Shown here: positions 43,452 to 54,689 of the stretch, one piece after another
Layout of the letters: each line of letters starts with the position of its first letter
How positions within the stretch are numbered: the first letter of the stretch is position 1
Origin: Anastrepha obliqua
Lineage: Eukaryota > Arthropoda > Insecta > Diptera > Tephritidae
Length of the DNA: 64,000 nt
Reading direction: 5' to 3'
Assembly: GCF_027943255.1 (NCBI RefSeq)
Contig: NC_072895.1
Location: 25,270,001 to 25,334,000, forward strand
Notes under the pieces: generated by a model
Database searches by the model: none
Seen by the model: only the letters and a program-made list of their open reading frames with translations
What the model was told of the DNA's origin: nothing
Made by a program: the position numbers and the translations under genes

Positions 43452-44639
43452 GGGTATTATTTCAACACTCTCCATCGATGCCAAAGAAGAGTGGATCAGT
43501 CTACAAAGCTGTATGTATTAGTGAGGACTTACGCTCGATTTATTTTTCAACTGATTTTTGTGTTTTTCACATATTTAAAATGACTAAAGCTTCCGAAATG
43601 TATGTAGTGTAAAAATTTCAAGCAAATCAGAGCAATCAGCCCTGGCTAAACCTTGGTATTAGTAATAGCTGATTTAAGGGGTTTGGGTATGAGTAGACCT
43701 AAAATCAAAAATTTCATTTGCTTCGATACCGAATAGGCGCATGCCCTAACCAAGCAAAAAACAATGGCACGAATTCTGGATTTCTTAAAAGACTCACTAC
43801 TGCAAATAAAGCTAAGAAAGATTGACTATAAATATGAGCTTAAATAAAAGGAGGTATTCTAACGTACCAGTTTCTTCTTCGCATGAGTTGCACGCGTCAT
43901 GCTGGACCAATCCCATTTTAGTTGCGTGATCTGGAGTGAGACAATGTCCCGGCGGTACTCAAACCAATATTTTGCATTCCTTCCTTCGGAATGATAAAAT
44001 AAAGTTGGTTTCTTTCATGTTGTAAGTTCGTAGCACTATTTTGGCAATCCTGTGAGATCCAAAATATTTTTTTAAATTTAAGATTAAACAATTTCTTTTA
44101 TTTTATGATTTTTTTTTCGAATTTCAACCATCAAAGTTCATGTCAAATCGGAAGTCTTTGGTGCCTATCCTAAAATGCGAAAATTTTGGAGTTGGGTGTT
44201 TGTTTCTTTTTTAAATTTGAAGGTACCAAAATTGTAAGTTAAAAAAAAGGCTAGAAACTCTAAGAAGATTTTAGTGCTTTTGAAAATTTTTTTAATTCTT
44301 ATAAAATTTAATGTTTTGAAAGTGTAAATCTCTTTTTTTGGTTCTTTTGAGGCTAAACAAAAATATTGGATCCACTTCTCTCCATCGTGACTAATAACTA
44401 ATCTTTTAGTTTGGAATCCTCCCAAGCTGAGACATCATTTCAATCTTTTTTTTAATAGAAGTAACTTCAGGCAGCAATACTAAGCGGATTTAGCAAAAAA
44501 AATTGTAATAGTATTTAATATCAGTATGCTTGTGAGAAAAGCTTGAATCATTAAAAAAATTTTATCATGAAAAAATTCTGAAGAAAAAAGTAAACATTTT
44601 GGTACTAACCCCTTGCGAAGGTAGGACTAGGACTAGGTT
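43452..44639. other. Gene-free stretch
   Basis: No gene is seen. AAATTTCAAGCAAATCAGAGCAAT near 43610-43634 recalls the repeat near 35715. The rest is AT-rich. Confidence 0.4.
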
Positions 44640-45172
44640 AAATGGCAGCCCTAGCTTAGAGCACACTTGGACAAATATTAAAAAATGCACCACATTAGTG
44701 ATATTTAGACCCGCTATATCCGCAGGCGTAGTGAAAAAGTGAGAGCCCAGATGTCTAAAACTTTGTCAGAGCAGGGCAGCTGAGAAGAAGGTGTTGAGAT
44801 GATTGCACCTCGTCCTCAAGACAGCTTTTGGAGAACGGACTTGAGGCAATCCCAAGTCTCACCACATAAACACCTAACGGACAATGTCCGGTAAGGATAC
44901 CCACCAAATTCGAGAGCTGGGAATAAAGCCCCAGAAGTTGCCTTAGAAGCCTTAGAAGTTGCCTCAAGCGACCCCGATCTATCCTTGGCCAGAAGGATCT
45001 CGCCCAGCGCTCGCTGAGTTGACTCAGGCCCACCTGTCCAGGAGTAGGCCACAGGTTCTTAAGGGAAACCGTCTCCAAAGTGCCCTGTCTAGCCACCTCA
45101 TCAGCCCAGCAGTTTCCCTCTATGCTTGTGAAGGTAAGCTTTTTCTATTCCTCACAGATCCTTCCGCCTTTA
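44640..45172 (-). mobile_element. LINE RNase H end and zinc cluster, 3' end
   Basis: Minus strand: SIEGNCWADEVARQGTLETV (fourth RNase H Asp), then LVGILTGHCPLGVYVVRLGI and a cluster ending CLEDEVQSSQHLLLSCPAL, then an untranslated 3' part. The SINE copy 7 has inserted at its right edge. Confidence 0.78.
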
Positions 45173-45493
45173 AAAAAAAAAATAAATAATTGGCGCGTAC
45201 ACTTCTGTTAGGTGTTTGGCCGAGCTCCTCCTCCTATTTGTGGTGTGCGTCTTGATGTTGTTCTACAAATGGAGGGACCTACAGTTTCAAGCCGACTCCG
45301 AACGGCAGATATTTTTATGAGGAGCTTTTTCATGGCAGAAATACACTCGGAGGTTTGCCATTGCCTGCCGAGGGGCGACCGCTTTTAGAAAAATGTTTTT
45401 ATTAATTTTGATTTCACCGAGATTCGAATCAACGACCTCTCTGTGAATTCCGAATGGTAATCACGCACCAACCCATTCGGCTACGGCGGCCGC
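45173..45493 (-). mobile_element. tRNA-derived SINE, copy 7 (full length)
   Basis: A full copy: head ...GCCGCCGTAGCCGAATGG at 45493 leftward, B box GATTCGAATC near 45420, body and an AT tail ending in A-rich sequence. A perfect 12-bp duplication CTTCCGCCTTTA flanks it (45161-45172, 45494-45505). It is the best-preserved copy for boundaries. Confidence 0.92.
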
Positions 45494-45636
45494 CTTCCGC
45501 CTTTACTATCCTTTTATTGTTAATTTACTAATCGAATATGTAGAAACATCGATTTGCATTTTACCCATTCTAGATTAATATTTTCCCTGAAATTGCTTCC
45601 TGATGTTCGGAGCTTAAACTTTGGTTTCCATTTTCA

Positions 45637-45944
45637 GGCGGCCGCCATAGCTGAATGAGTGTACGTGACTACCATTTAGGAGTGTGTGGGTTCGAATCTC
45701 CGTGCATGACCATCAAATAATAGAAAACATTTCTTCTAATAGCGGTCGCCGCTCGGCAGGCAATGACAAACCTCCGAATGCATTTCTGGCATGAAAAAGC
45801 TCCTCAAAAAACCCATTTGCTGTTGGGAGTTGGCTTAAAACTGCATATTCCATTTGTAGAACAACTTTAAGACGCACACCACAAACAGGAGGAGAAGCTC
45901 GGCCAAACACCTAAAAGAGATGTACGCGCCAATTATTTATTTGT
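45637..45944 (+). mobile_element. tRNA-derived SINE, copy 8 (near full length)
   Basis: GCGGCCGCCATAGCTGAATG head, B box GGTTCGAATCT, body, then TTATTTATTTG tail. Short duplication TTTTCAG (45631-45637 and 45945-45951). It lies 143 bp from copy 7 in the opposite orientation. Confidence 0.88.
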
Positions 45945-46049
45945 TTTTCAGGTTTTTAGTCGGTAAGAGTTTTCTTCAATATAATGCTTGTACCTCTAAT
46001 CTGCTAACCCACGCTGCTCATCGAAGTTGGTCGGTGAATGTAAGATAAA

Positions 46050-46760
46050 ACTGAACAGTGTTGCAAAACACAACAAAGTTAGCCTTATTTGGGTGTCTGG
46101 ACATTGTGGAACGAGTTAGCTGATAAACTGGCTAATGAGGGCTCTGCAAGTATGCCACTAGGTCCTGAACCCTTTTTAGGTGTCGACTCCGCACCGATTC
46201 AACTATGGATTGACGACTTCATGATGAGGTCTACTCATAGAAGACGTTGATCTGGGTTGAAATCGTGCAGAGTAGCCAAGTGCTTTGTGAACCAAACAGG
46301 AAAATAGCGACCTTCCTCCCAAACCTCAGTAGAAAGGACCTGAGAGTACTGATGGGTGTAATCACAGGGCACAACGCCTGTGGTCAGCATATGGCTGCCG
46401 TGGAAATCGTCGATAGGCCGATATGACTATCCCGTCTTGAGGGTGACGACACTGCAGAGCATTTTCTCTGTAACTGTCCGGCGTTTTCCAGAATCAGACT
46501 TAGGATATTGGGTTGCGATATACTGAGTATAGATAAAGTTCATACTCTTACTCTTCCGGATCTCTTATGGTTCATCAATGAATCCAAGAGATTTGTGGAA
46601 GAGTCACCTAAAACTAATTTATCCGTGTTACCACCCACTTTTTACCTTTCCTATTTCTATTCTTTCTACGGAAGTCTATCCGAGTGTAGTACAATGGTTT
46701 TCTAACTGAGTGCTTGGACTTGTCCAACCCCCCACAAATTAAATCTAATCTAATCTTCTC
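46050..46760 (+). mobile_element. LINE RNase H end and zinc cluster, with 3' tail
   Basis: Plus strand: KVSLIWVSGHCGT..., a deleted ADKLANEGS-type end, then LMGVITGHNACGQHMAAVEI, GDDTAEHFLCNCPAFSRIRL and a short open end to 46705. The 3' tail has TAATCTAATCT repeats near 46748. Frames broken. Confidence 0.78.
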
Positions 46761-47670
46761 CAATCTGCAAGTTCTGTTAACAAGACTGGTAACAGACTTA
46801 AGTAAATGAATTGCAGCGAATGGCTGCCTCTTTTATTATTAAATTTTTTTAATTTCTTCTTTATGCTGACTAATTTGTTTTGGCATTCGCTTGCATTGTT
46901 TTGACATGCCACTGAATAGCTCGTAAATCGCCACAGAAGAAATGTCTCTCAAGTATGTTTCTCTTTCCTTTGCCATTTGCGGCAGCACTTCAATCGCTTA
47001 ATTAGCTTAAAAGCACACCAAATATGCTTTACTAACCGAAAAAAGGAAAAAATAGCACTTGAACTCTGTTATGCACAACTTCAAGGGTATTTAAGTGAAT
47101 GTCTTATTCATAGAAACGCATACAAGTGCACCAGGGCATGCATACACACACATACATACATATGCTTGTGCATGGAAATCTCTTGGGAGGGTGAGGCGAG
47201 TCGCACGCAACATGCATCAAACGTTCAGTAAATACAGCACTCTAATTGTATTTCTGTCTGTGTGTCTGTATGTACATAAGAATGTAATAGGTACTTGACA
47301 TTTACGCTTGCATGCTAATTGCGCTCAAGAGACCTCAAAAGGAAAAGCTGCGCAAACGACATAAGTCAAATTTTGGCTATCAATCAAATGGCCAAGTGGA
47401 GGGTAGAGAAACAGACAGCGGTCGGTCAAGCCGTTTAGGGATAAGACTCACAAGCGATTGACGATGACTCAGTGGTGAGTGGCAGCTGAAGTGGCGGCTT
47501 TTATGCTACTTATATAAGTAGAATCGAATTTTTTTTTAGTAGTAATGGATTCTTCTCACTTTTATATTTACAAGAATCAAAGTTTCATACATACAGGGTA
47601 CTTTTTGCGACTAAGATCGATATTTTTTTAATAACTTTTAATGAAAAATAAAATGATTTCTAACATACTA
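46761..47670. other. Gene-free stretch
   Basis: No gene is seen; ACACACATACATACATATG microsatellite near 47143. Confidence 0.45.
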
Positions 47671-47770
47671 GGTTGCTCAATAAGTTTTGCGGTTCGCTAA
47701 GAACGACACAATTTTGTAGTTTGAAATACACTTTAGTATTCAGTAGACCTCGGTTCTGCAGAAGTAGGAG
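47671..47770 (+). mobile_element. Mariner 5'-end remnant
   Basis: GGTTGCTCAATAAGTTTTGC after TA is a typical mariner inverted-repeat end; about 100 bp follow before the similarity is lost. No right end is seen. Confidence 0.5.
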
Positions 47771-47819
47771 ATAATCTAAAATTTTTGAAAAGCACACACT
47801 GGTTTTATTAGAAACATGG

Positions 47820-47985
47820 AAAGTTCCCAACATGGTATCACAATGGGCTGGCTATGAGCCTGAGTGTGTCCCACAGGACAACCGCTTCAATCTAGCCTAA
47901 AGTGCAAGTTTTAAGTCGCTAAAAAATTTTGCTGATTTTTTTACAATTTTTCCCTTAACGTTTTGCCCATTTTCTACATATAAAA
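47820..47985 (+). mobile_element. LINE 3'-region fragment
   Basis: The phrase TGGTATCACAATGGGCTGGC followed by GAGTGTGTCCCACAGGACAA parallels the 3' region of the LINE ending near 29320, then a segment similar to 42775-42835. Confidence 0.55.
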
Positions 47986-48679
47986 AAAAATTTCGCTCAT
48001 TTATTATATGGAGAACACCGACTATAAAACTGCATTCCAGTTAACTGTTATAATTTGTTGTTGGTTGTATAGAGTTTGACAAGAGAGACTCGGCAAGCGG
48101 CTACACTTAGCAGTTTTGGCTCGTTCATTTTAACTAAAATGGAGTTACTATCAGATTTGATAACCAGACGCCAGCCGATTTTTCTCCTCGGCAAGCAACG
48201 TTTGCTTTCCGCTTATTCTTATAATTATTTTTCCATCTCTTGAATTTTTTCTGTTTATACTCAATTGTCCTTAATTCCCTTTACAGTAGTAATTTAACTC
48301 AACAAACGCGCTCTTTCCAGTATAAATAACTTTTCTAAATAAACGTTTGATTTGTTCGCCTAATTACTAACAAAAAAAAAATACGTGTCTAACGGTTAGA
48401 CGCGATAGAAGTGAAACCTTCCGTAAAACAAACTGAGAGAGAATGAGACGAAAGCAGCATTAGGAGCGGGATAATTATAGGTTCATTATAATACTGCTAT
48501 AAAGTTCATATTTTATTTTCTTCATTTTATTATTATTCATCCTCAATGTTTTCAATTTCAACAAATGATACGAGTGGCTTATGATAGATAAAATATGATA
48601 CAAATGCTTTGGTTTCGATGTTGTCAAAAAAAAAATACCCAAACGGACCGAAGAAACAGACTTACAAATTTCTTCCATT
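47986..48679. other. Gene-free stretch
   Basis: No gene is seen. The last part precedes the duplicated U2 block. Confidence 0.4.
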
Positions 48680-48765
48680 TTCGTCTGCTTGTATTCATAT
48701 AAAAATTTATGTCTCTTCCCACCAAAGCTAAATGTATTTGTATATTTCTTCTTGTATTTATTCAA

Positions 48766-48896
48766 GGCCGAAATCCCGGCGGTACTGCAATACCGGGCCA
48801 ACCAGTGGAAGAGGTGGAGAAAGCCCCTAAAGCACTCCGCCCATTTCCAAAAATTAGTTTAACACTTTGATCTTAGCCATAAGGCCGAGAAGCGAT
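48766..48896 (-). ncRNA. U2 snRNA copy 1, internal deletion (probable pseudogene)
   Basis: The minus strand starts ATCGCTTCTCGGCCTTATGG at 48896, the conserved 5' end of U2 spliceosomal RNA, and continues to GATCAAAGTG. It then jumps to TTAAACTAATTTTTGGAAAT and the 3' stem-loops ending CCGCCGGGATTTCGGCC at 48766. About 60 nt of the centre are missing, including the branch-point recognition GTAGTA and the stem IIa region. At 131 nt instead of about 190 it cannot act as normal U2, though the promoter side is kept. Confidence 0.9.
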
Positions 48897-48938
48897 AACC
48901 ATACACAACCAACAAACTACCTTGTCATTACATTTTCT

Positions 48939-48958
48939 AATAAACCTTTTGAGAATTA
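48939..48958 (-). promoter_or_regulatory. PSEA-like snRNA promoter element, copy 1
   Basis: Minus-strand TAATTCTCAAAAGGTTTATT lies 43-62 bp upstream of the U2 5' end at 48896. Insect snRNA genes carry a ~21-bp PSEA starting TAATTC at that distance, so both sequence start and position fit. Function is inferred. Confidence 0.6.
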
Positions 48959-48985
48959 CACGCTCACAAAAATTAATGTACGAAA

Positions 48986-49549
48986 TATTTATACCGATTC
49001 ACTTAAACACGGCGAGCTGTTTGATTTCATGTTCGTGCCTGTGTATGTGCATTTGTGCGTTCATATCGCCACAGTGCATGACTACCAGCCTTGGCTGAGC
49101 ACAGTAAGAAAATGTATTCGAGCGTATATATGTATGTATGTACGTTAGTGTGTTTGTACGATTGTGCTCTGCGCTCAGCTTTGTGTCGATTTTAGTGTGC
49201 GCTGCGCAGGTTGGGGTATTCTTGCAGAATGTAAAGATGATTCACACACTGTCGACCGACTGAGTACAGTTGTCACAAGTGATGATATGTATAATTTTTA
49301 TATGAAAAATCAAGGCGAATCTTTTGAAGGTGGTAGCAATAACACAGCTGATTTGTTATTTTTTTCTTCCGCCGTGTACATTTGGTTGTCAACACAAAAT
49401 TGAATTACGAAACGTTTTACTTAGCTTAGTGTATGAATTCACCTTGGAAAAAATTCAATTTTCTTCTATAATCAATTTTAATAAAAAAAAACTGTTTTCA
49501 ATAAATAATCAGAAATGTCCTACAAGGAAATTTCACTTCAAAACAAAAT
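48986..49549. other. Gene-free stretch between the U2 copies
   Basis: No gene is seen; TATGTATG microsatellite near 49128. Confidence 0.45.
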
Positions 49550-49640
49550 TCCATTTTCGTCTACATGTATTCATATAAAAATTTATGGCTCTCCCACCAA
49601 AGCTAAATGTATTAGTATATTTCTTCTTGTATTTATTCAA

Positions 49641-49799
49641 GGCCGAAATCCCGGCGGTACTGTAATACCGGGCCAACCCGTGGCAGAGGTGGAGCAAGCC
49701 CTTAAAACACTCCGCCCATTTCCAAAAATCAGTTTAACATTTGTTGTCCTCCGACGGAGGATCTATCAGATGTTAAGCTGATACGAACAGATACCACAC
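49641..49799 (-). ncRNA. U2 snRNA copy 2, 5' end deleted (pseudogene)
   Basis: The minus strand starts GTGTGGTATCTGTTCGTATC, i.e. about 32 nt into U2, with the branch-point region changed from GTAGTA to GTGGTA. It then keeps AACATCTGATAGATCCTCC, TTAAACTGATTTTTGGAAAT and the 3' stem-loops to CGGGATTTCGGCC at 49641. The deletion also removed about 20 bp of promoter-proximal DNA. It lacks exactly the part that copy 1 keeps. Confidence 0.88.
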
Positions 49800-49820
49800 T
49801 ACCTAGTCAATAGATTTTCT

Positions 49821-49840
49821 AATAAACCTTTTGAGAATTA
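49821..49840 (-). promoter_or_regulatory. PSEA-like element, copy 2
   Basis: Identical 20 bp to copy 1 (TAATTCTCAAAAGGTTTATT), now only 22 bp from the remaining U2 sequence because of the deletion. Confidence 0.5.
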
Positions 49841-49857
49841 CACGCTCACAAAAATTA

Positions 49858-50055
49858 TTTATATCAACATATAATATAACGCTTCGTAACTAAATAACTT
49901 TTAGGCCAGCGATGACAGCATGGCGCGGTAGCCGAGCGACTAGCAATGTGAGCTTCCGATCCAAAATCCTTGGTTCGAATCACAAGAAAAAATAAAAGTT
50001 ATTTTTATTTAGTTCGTCGCTACGTTTATATCAACATATAATATAACGCTTCGTA
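49858..50055 (+). repeat. tRNA-like insert between perfect 31-bp direct repeats
   Basis: Two identical 31-bp repeats (49858-49888 and 50025-50055, starting TTTATATCAACATATAATAT) enclose 136 bp. Inside, GCGGTAGCCGAGCGACTAGC resembles a tRNA D-arm/A box and GGTTCGAATCAC is a B box (49921-49985); the acceptor stem does not pair, so this is not a normal tRNA gene. It may be a second SINE type with an unusually long duplication. An inverted AACTAAAT...AACTTTT pair lies just inside. Confidence 0.6.
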
Positions 50056-51098
50056 GCCAAGAGGGTCGCTTTTTCGTTTCACTTTTCCTCAAATCACTCC
50101 CAACGATTCTACAGAAGTTTTCACTTCAAAATAGCATATCTTTTTAAATGTTCGCCTCGTTTTCATAATTAAATTGTTATATAAATCAATCTATTAGGCA
50201 ATGGTACGATATTTTGTTGTTGTCTTTAGAGATCAAAATCTATCGCAAATTCGCAAACACTAAACTCAACTCGAACAGTTGTGAAGGCTCATCTTGCTAC
50301 AACTACAACACCTTAACGTATACCGTAAATTGTGTATTGACATAAATACTTATAACACCAATAACATTACAATTTTTCAGTGCTCCCAATAACAACGATA
50401 TAGAGAGCTACTCTGGAGTATTCGAGAGAAAGGCTTTGCACACGACCTATAAACCTTTCGCAGATACACTCGTATAGATATGAACAAAGGCGTTGGAGAG
50501 GCCGTTCCATGTACCGCAAACGCTCCAGCTCTGAAGGTGAAATGCATATGTATGCATGTACGTATAAAAAGGTGTGCGTATAAATACATCGACATACATA
50601 TATATTATATATAATACATACATATTCATGTATGTTTTAGATTCATATATCGTGAAATAAGTCAGGTTCACTACAATGTGTACATGTGTATATATGCACG
50701 TATGTATGTAATAACATACAAATTTACCTGTTCAACAAATTCAAAGAAAACCATGACCAATGCTTTGAAAATGTAGTTTTATGTATCAATAAATATAAAC
50801 TGCTAGTTTTTATGAGATCATCCGTGCAATACTAATTTGAAACAATGTCACAGACAATCAATCAAACTTATAAAAAAAGACAAAGAAAACGGAATTGGAG
50901 CTAGAAAATCGGTGTAATGGAAACCACAACAAATGAAAAATGATTATAGTAGTTTTTAAACCTGTAATTTTTGTTTGTTTGTATGTATCTTTAACTGTGC
51001 ATGAGTATGTCTACAATGAAAATGCTGGTATTTCCTATGCTGAATGTCACACCTATGTAGTTTTTTGGGGTTTAGACCAAAGAAAGCAAATATACTTA
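50056..51098. other. Gene-free stretch
   Basis: No gene is seen; TATATA/ACATAC runs at 50595-50640 and 50690-50715. Confidence 0.45.
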
Positions 51099-51100
51099 TA

Positions 51101-51625
51101 AAGGGTGGTAAATTTCAAGGGCCGATGTTGAGTGTAAACCACACCTAAACGTCAAAGTTTTTTCTGCATTTCATTTGACATTTTTTAATATCAGACTAAC
51201 TCAATTTGAATCATGAAAAAATACATAATCGAGCAACGCGTTAAAGTTATTCAGGCTTATTATGAAAACGGGCGTTCAAATGAAAATGCATATCGCGCAC
51301 TTCGTGATTTTTCGCCTCTTGACCATTTCAAGCGTGGTCAATGGTCAGAATGGTGGCAGGAAATGGCAACAGTGAATGACCAATTTTCGAAGAAAATCAT
51401 CTTCAGTGATGAGGCAATAAGCAGAATTGCCAGCAAAAATTCAAGAGCTAAAGGATGAGGTAATTCGGCACATTAACGGTATAGAACCTCAATTATGCCT
51501 CAGCGTCATCGAAAATTTGGCCGCGGTGGCCAATATTATCATAATAAAGAGAATGACAATAATTTCCTAAAAAAATTTATATTTTATTCAAAATCAACAC
51601 CGGCCCTTGAAACTTAACCACCCTT
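51101..51625 (+). mobile_element. Internally deleted Tc1/mariner element with both ends
   Basis: Inverted ends AAGGGTGGT(T)AAATTTCAAGGGCC, read inward from both sides (right end GGCCCTTGAAACTTAACCAC then CCTT), flanked by TA (51099-51100, 51626-51627). It keeps the transposase start MKKYIIEQRVKVIQAYYENG, a scrap around QFSKKIIFSDEA with the first catalytic Asp, and a few C-terminal codons. It is 525 bp and non-autonomous. Confidence 0.88.
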
Positions 51626-51627
51626 TA

Positions 51628-53489
51628 TATGTATGCCGTAGTAAAGTGGCCTCTCCCTCTGATCTTGATCGCACTCTCCATATTAACCCTTTTATATAAG
51701 AAATGCACCTTTTATGAGTACTTTGCGTGCATTGTCCAATGTAAACTCAATATAAATATATTTGGTCAATTGCGGCCGCTACAGTTAGTGATCCAAATAC
51801 TTATAGTAAATTGAATGCTCAATCGATCGAAAAGATGCATTTACACATTGCATTTGCACTCAACGTAATCACGAAATTTTTTCCCCCAATCATGCTGTTG
51901 ACGCATGCAATGACCACTGAGTCACCTAAAAGGTATAAATGCTACGGTTAAATTGAATAAAATTGAAGACAAAGGTTTTGGAAACGCAAGCACCCAGCTG
52001 TTGATGTTTCCGCTGAAAGAGAGAAAATTAAGCATAAAAACACGCAGCAAAAAAGAAAAAAAAATGTTAAACAAAACCATAAATCGATGAAACTACAATT
52101 GAGGAAGCGGAAAAGAAGAGACAGAAAATAACTTTGGTAATAGTAAAAAATGAACACTTGTCCCTCGTCTGCTGCTTCTTCGTTTTTGTCTTCATCTACA
52201 TCAGCTTCGTTTTCGGCTGTGATTGCTTCACTCTGTGGCACTCTGTGGTACTCTCTCGTGTGTGCCTACCCGCATTTTGAACTTGTTTATTACTCATACT
52301 GTTGTTATCGCATCTACTTATGGGGGCACCTTAATGGCACAATATAGGCGCATTCTCCACTTATTTATGTCAATGCATACATTACGGACACACTGATTTG
52401 TGTGTGGACAAAAGTGGCATCGCAAACATCGCCGCTAAGTAGCCTTGCAGTGGTTGACCCTCATTTCTTTCATATTCGCCATCAGCACCAAGACCAAGAC
52501 CAGCATGCAACGAACAACCGGTGGAAGTGTCAGTAAGAAGTAAGTTGAAGGGACAGAGCTTGGCGTGCTGCTGGTGATAATTTAAGAAATTTTTGAATCA
52601 AATATACTTCTTGTTTTTGGTAATATTATTTTACTTCTTCATAAAACTTCCCCGGTGCTGTTTGCACAATTCCAATACCAATGGAGACTCTCTTTCATAT
52701 GAAGAAAGTAGGCCTGCCAAGTTTTTAAACCCGTGCGCACTAAAGCACTAGTAGTTTGTTCACTTAACGGTAGTTTGTAAGCCCTTAATGGAATCGTACA
52801 TATGATAGCCGATTAAAAATCGTAGTATCTCTTGGCCTAAGGTAAGTTGCTATTAAAAATGGACGGAATCCAGAAATAACTAGGCCCTCTGGGAATCTTG
52901 TACTTGTAAATTGAGAAGAAAGCTGGAGCAGCTACTAGCAGTAGATGGACTAATCTGGGCCCCCCCGAGAGTATCGCATTCACTTGGCCAACACTCAATG
53001 AATGAAGAACAAAGAATTTACTGAGGCGTACAAAAACGAATAAACAGGGTAGTGTTGTTTGTTCGTCACACTCAGAGCCCTACATACGATTCCTGCACGA
53101 GCTGAAAAAATAAGGTAGAAATAGAGCCCATTCGGCACTTCTAAGCTTCAGTTTTTGTGAGGAACAAGTGTCGAAATTCTGAACAGCCGCTGGAACGTCA
53201 TATTGGCTTCGCTGAAAAATCGACGCTTTTTAAGATCTTTAAGAAGGGACTTTTAGATATAATAAGAATAAAAAGAAGCTGTCGTAGTGACGAAATAGAC
53301 GAATACAGTTTTATGATGAAAACAAAAAAGTCGAATGCCCTGGCATTGGAGTAGATTCTCATGCTGCCATTTAAATAATGGTTCGTTGGTTGGCTAAAAT
53401 GGTGATTCATCCAGAATCCAACTAGCGCTTCAGCAGCATTTTGTTGCCACATCCTCGTTACCAACTTGTTTAATGGTTATTTACAGCAA
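51628..53489. other. Gene-free stretch
   Basis: No supported gene. The part near 52840-53150 has G/C-richer codon-like sequence that may belong to a LINE relic but gave no motif. Confidence 0.35.
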
Positions 53490-53627
53490 GACTATATCCA
53501 GTTTAAGAACCTTATTAGGTTGATGACATCTAACAGCGGTTTACCCAGGGTTGACATTCTCTCCTTCCATAAGCCAGGGCATTCACAGAGAAATATCGTT
53601 TCCTTTTTCTCTGGTTGTTTGCAACTG
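53490..53627 (-). mobile_element. LINE ORF2 C-terminal end (part of split element)
   Basis: Minus strand: SCKQPEKKETIFLCECPGLW, KERMSTLGKPLLDVINLIRF, the zinc-cluster end of a LINE. It is probably the downstream part of the RNase H fragment at 54690-55560, separated by the plus-strand LINE between them. Confidence 0.65.
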
Positions 53628-54689
53628 TAGACTTTACGAAGGCGGTCGACACTATCAAACGAGACGCAATATATGTAGCTGGCACTGAGTAGACAGGGAC
53701 TTCCCGCCCAGATAATCCGCCTCACAAAGGCAATATCAGCGATCCATTCACTACCAGCGCAGGCGTAAGGTAAGATTGTCCCCTGTCGCCCCTTCTCTTC
53801 GTCATCGCCTTTCATGAAATCATGAGCCGCTGCCCCTGCACAAAAAAGGCATCGTATGGAGTTTCACCAGACATCTTGAGGACCTGGACTTCGCCGATGA
53901 CATCTGCCTCCTCTCTCACAAACTTTCCGACATGCAAGCGAAGGCGGACAAACTAGTCACGCTGGCACGCACTGTCGGGCTGGAGGTCAACATCGCCAAG
54001 ACCAAGGCTATGAGAGTTAATCACAATAAAGCAAAGCAGATATTGGATGACGGATGCAGGTGGAACTCGTCGAAAGCGTACTCTACCTCGGCTGCATCAT
54101 CACGGCTGATGGTGGAGCAGATGAAGATGTCAACTGCAGGCTAAACAAAGCAAGGGCGGCATTCGGGCGAATCCATACAGTAGGGGGGAGTTCGCAAATC
54201 TCCAGGCGCACTGAACTACGAATATTCGGATCATGCGTGAAGTCCGTATTGTTGTACGGAAGCGAAACATGGCTGGTCTCTAACACCATCACATAGAGGC
54301 TACAATCCTTCATCAACAAATGTCTCCGCATCATCTGCAGAATATTCTGGTCAAACACTATCAGTAACGATGGACTCATAACGAACGAGAAACCCATCCT
54401 TAGGCAAATCAAACGCAGAAAGTGGCGATGGATAGGTCACACATTGAGAAAACCATCAGATAGCCTCACGCGAATGGCACTGAACTGGAACCCGCAAGGG
54501 AGCAGAGGTCGCGGTGGACCAAAAAACACTTGGAGAAGGTCGATGCTGCGCAAACTAGCAGATGCCGACATCTCATGGGACGGTGCAAAAACAAGAGCAC
54601 AGAACTGTGTACGATGGAAAAGTCTTGCCCTATGCTCTCGAGAGGAGTGAACAAGGAAAACAAAAAAAAAAAAAAAACAGCCGTAAGCC
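53628..54689 (+). mobile_element. L2/RTE-like LINE reverse transcriptase fragment with poly(A)
   Basis: It begins inside the RT palm (VDFTKAVDTIKRDAIYV), continues SAGVR, a stop, CPLSPLLFVIAF, then frameshifts to LDFADDICLLSHKL (catalytic ADD at about 53890-53900). VESVLYLGCIITADGGADED, CVKSVLLYGSETW, KRRKWRWIGHTLRKP and the Arg/Gly-rich NPQGSRGRGGPKNTWRRSM end follow, with a stop near 54650 and an A-rich tail at 54658-54677. It is 5' truncated with at least two frame breaks. Clade uncertain. Confidence 0.82.

Larger units (their letters stand above)
48680..48985 (-). repeat. U2 snRNA block, duplicate 1
   Basis: This block (U2 copy plus both flanks) is repeated at about 49550-49860 in the same orientation. 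Shared flanks include TTTATTCAAGG just beyond the RNA 3' end and TAATAAACCTTTTGAGAATT on the promoter side, so the whole locus was duplicated, not just the RNA by retroposition. Confidence 0.85.
49550..49860 (-). repeat. U2 snRNA block, duplicate 2
   Basis: Second copy of the block at 48680-48985, with the same flanks and a U2 copy that lost a different segment. Confidence 0.85.

Noticed and set aside
49921..49985. Functional tRNA gene
   Set aside because: A and B boxes are present, but the acceptor and anticodon stems do not pair, so only a tRNA-like SINE is supported.
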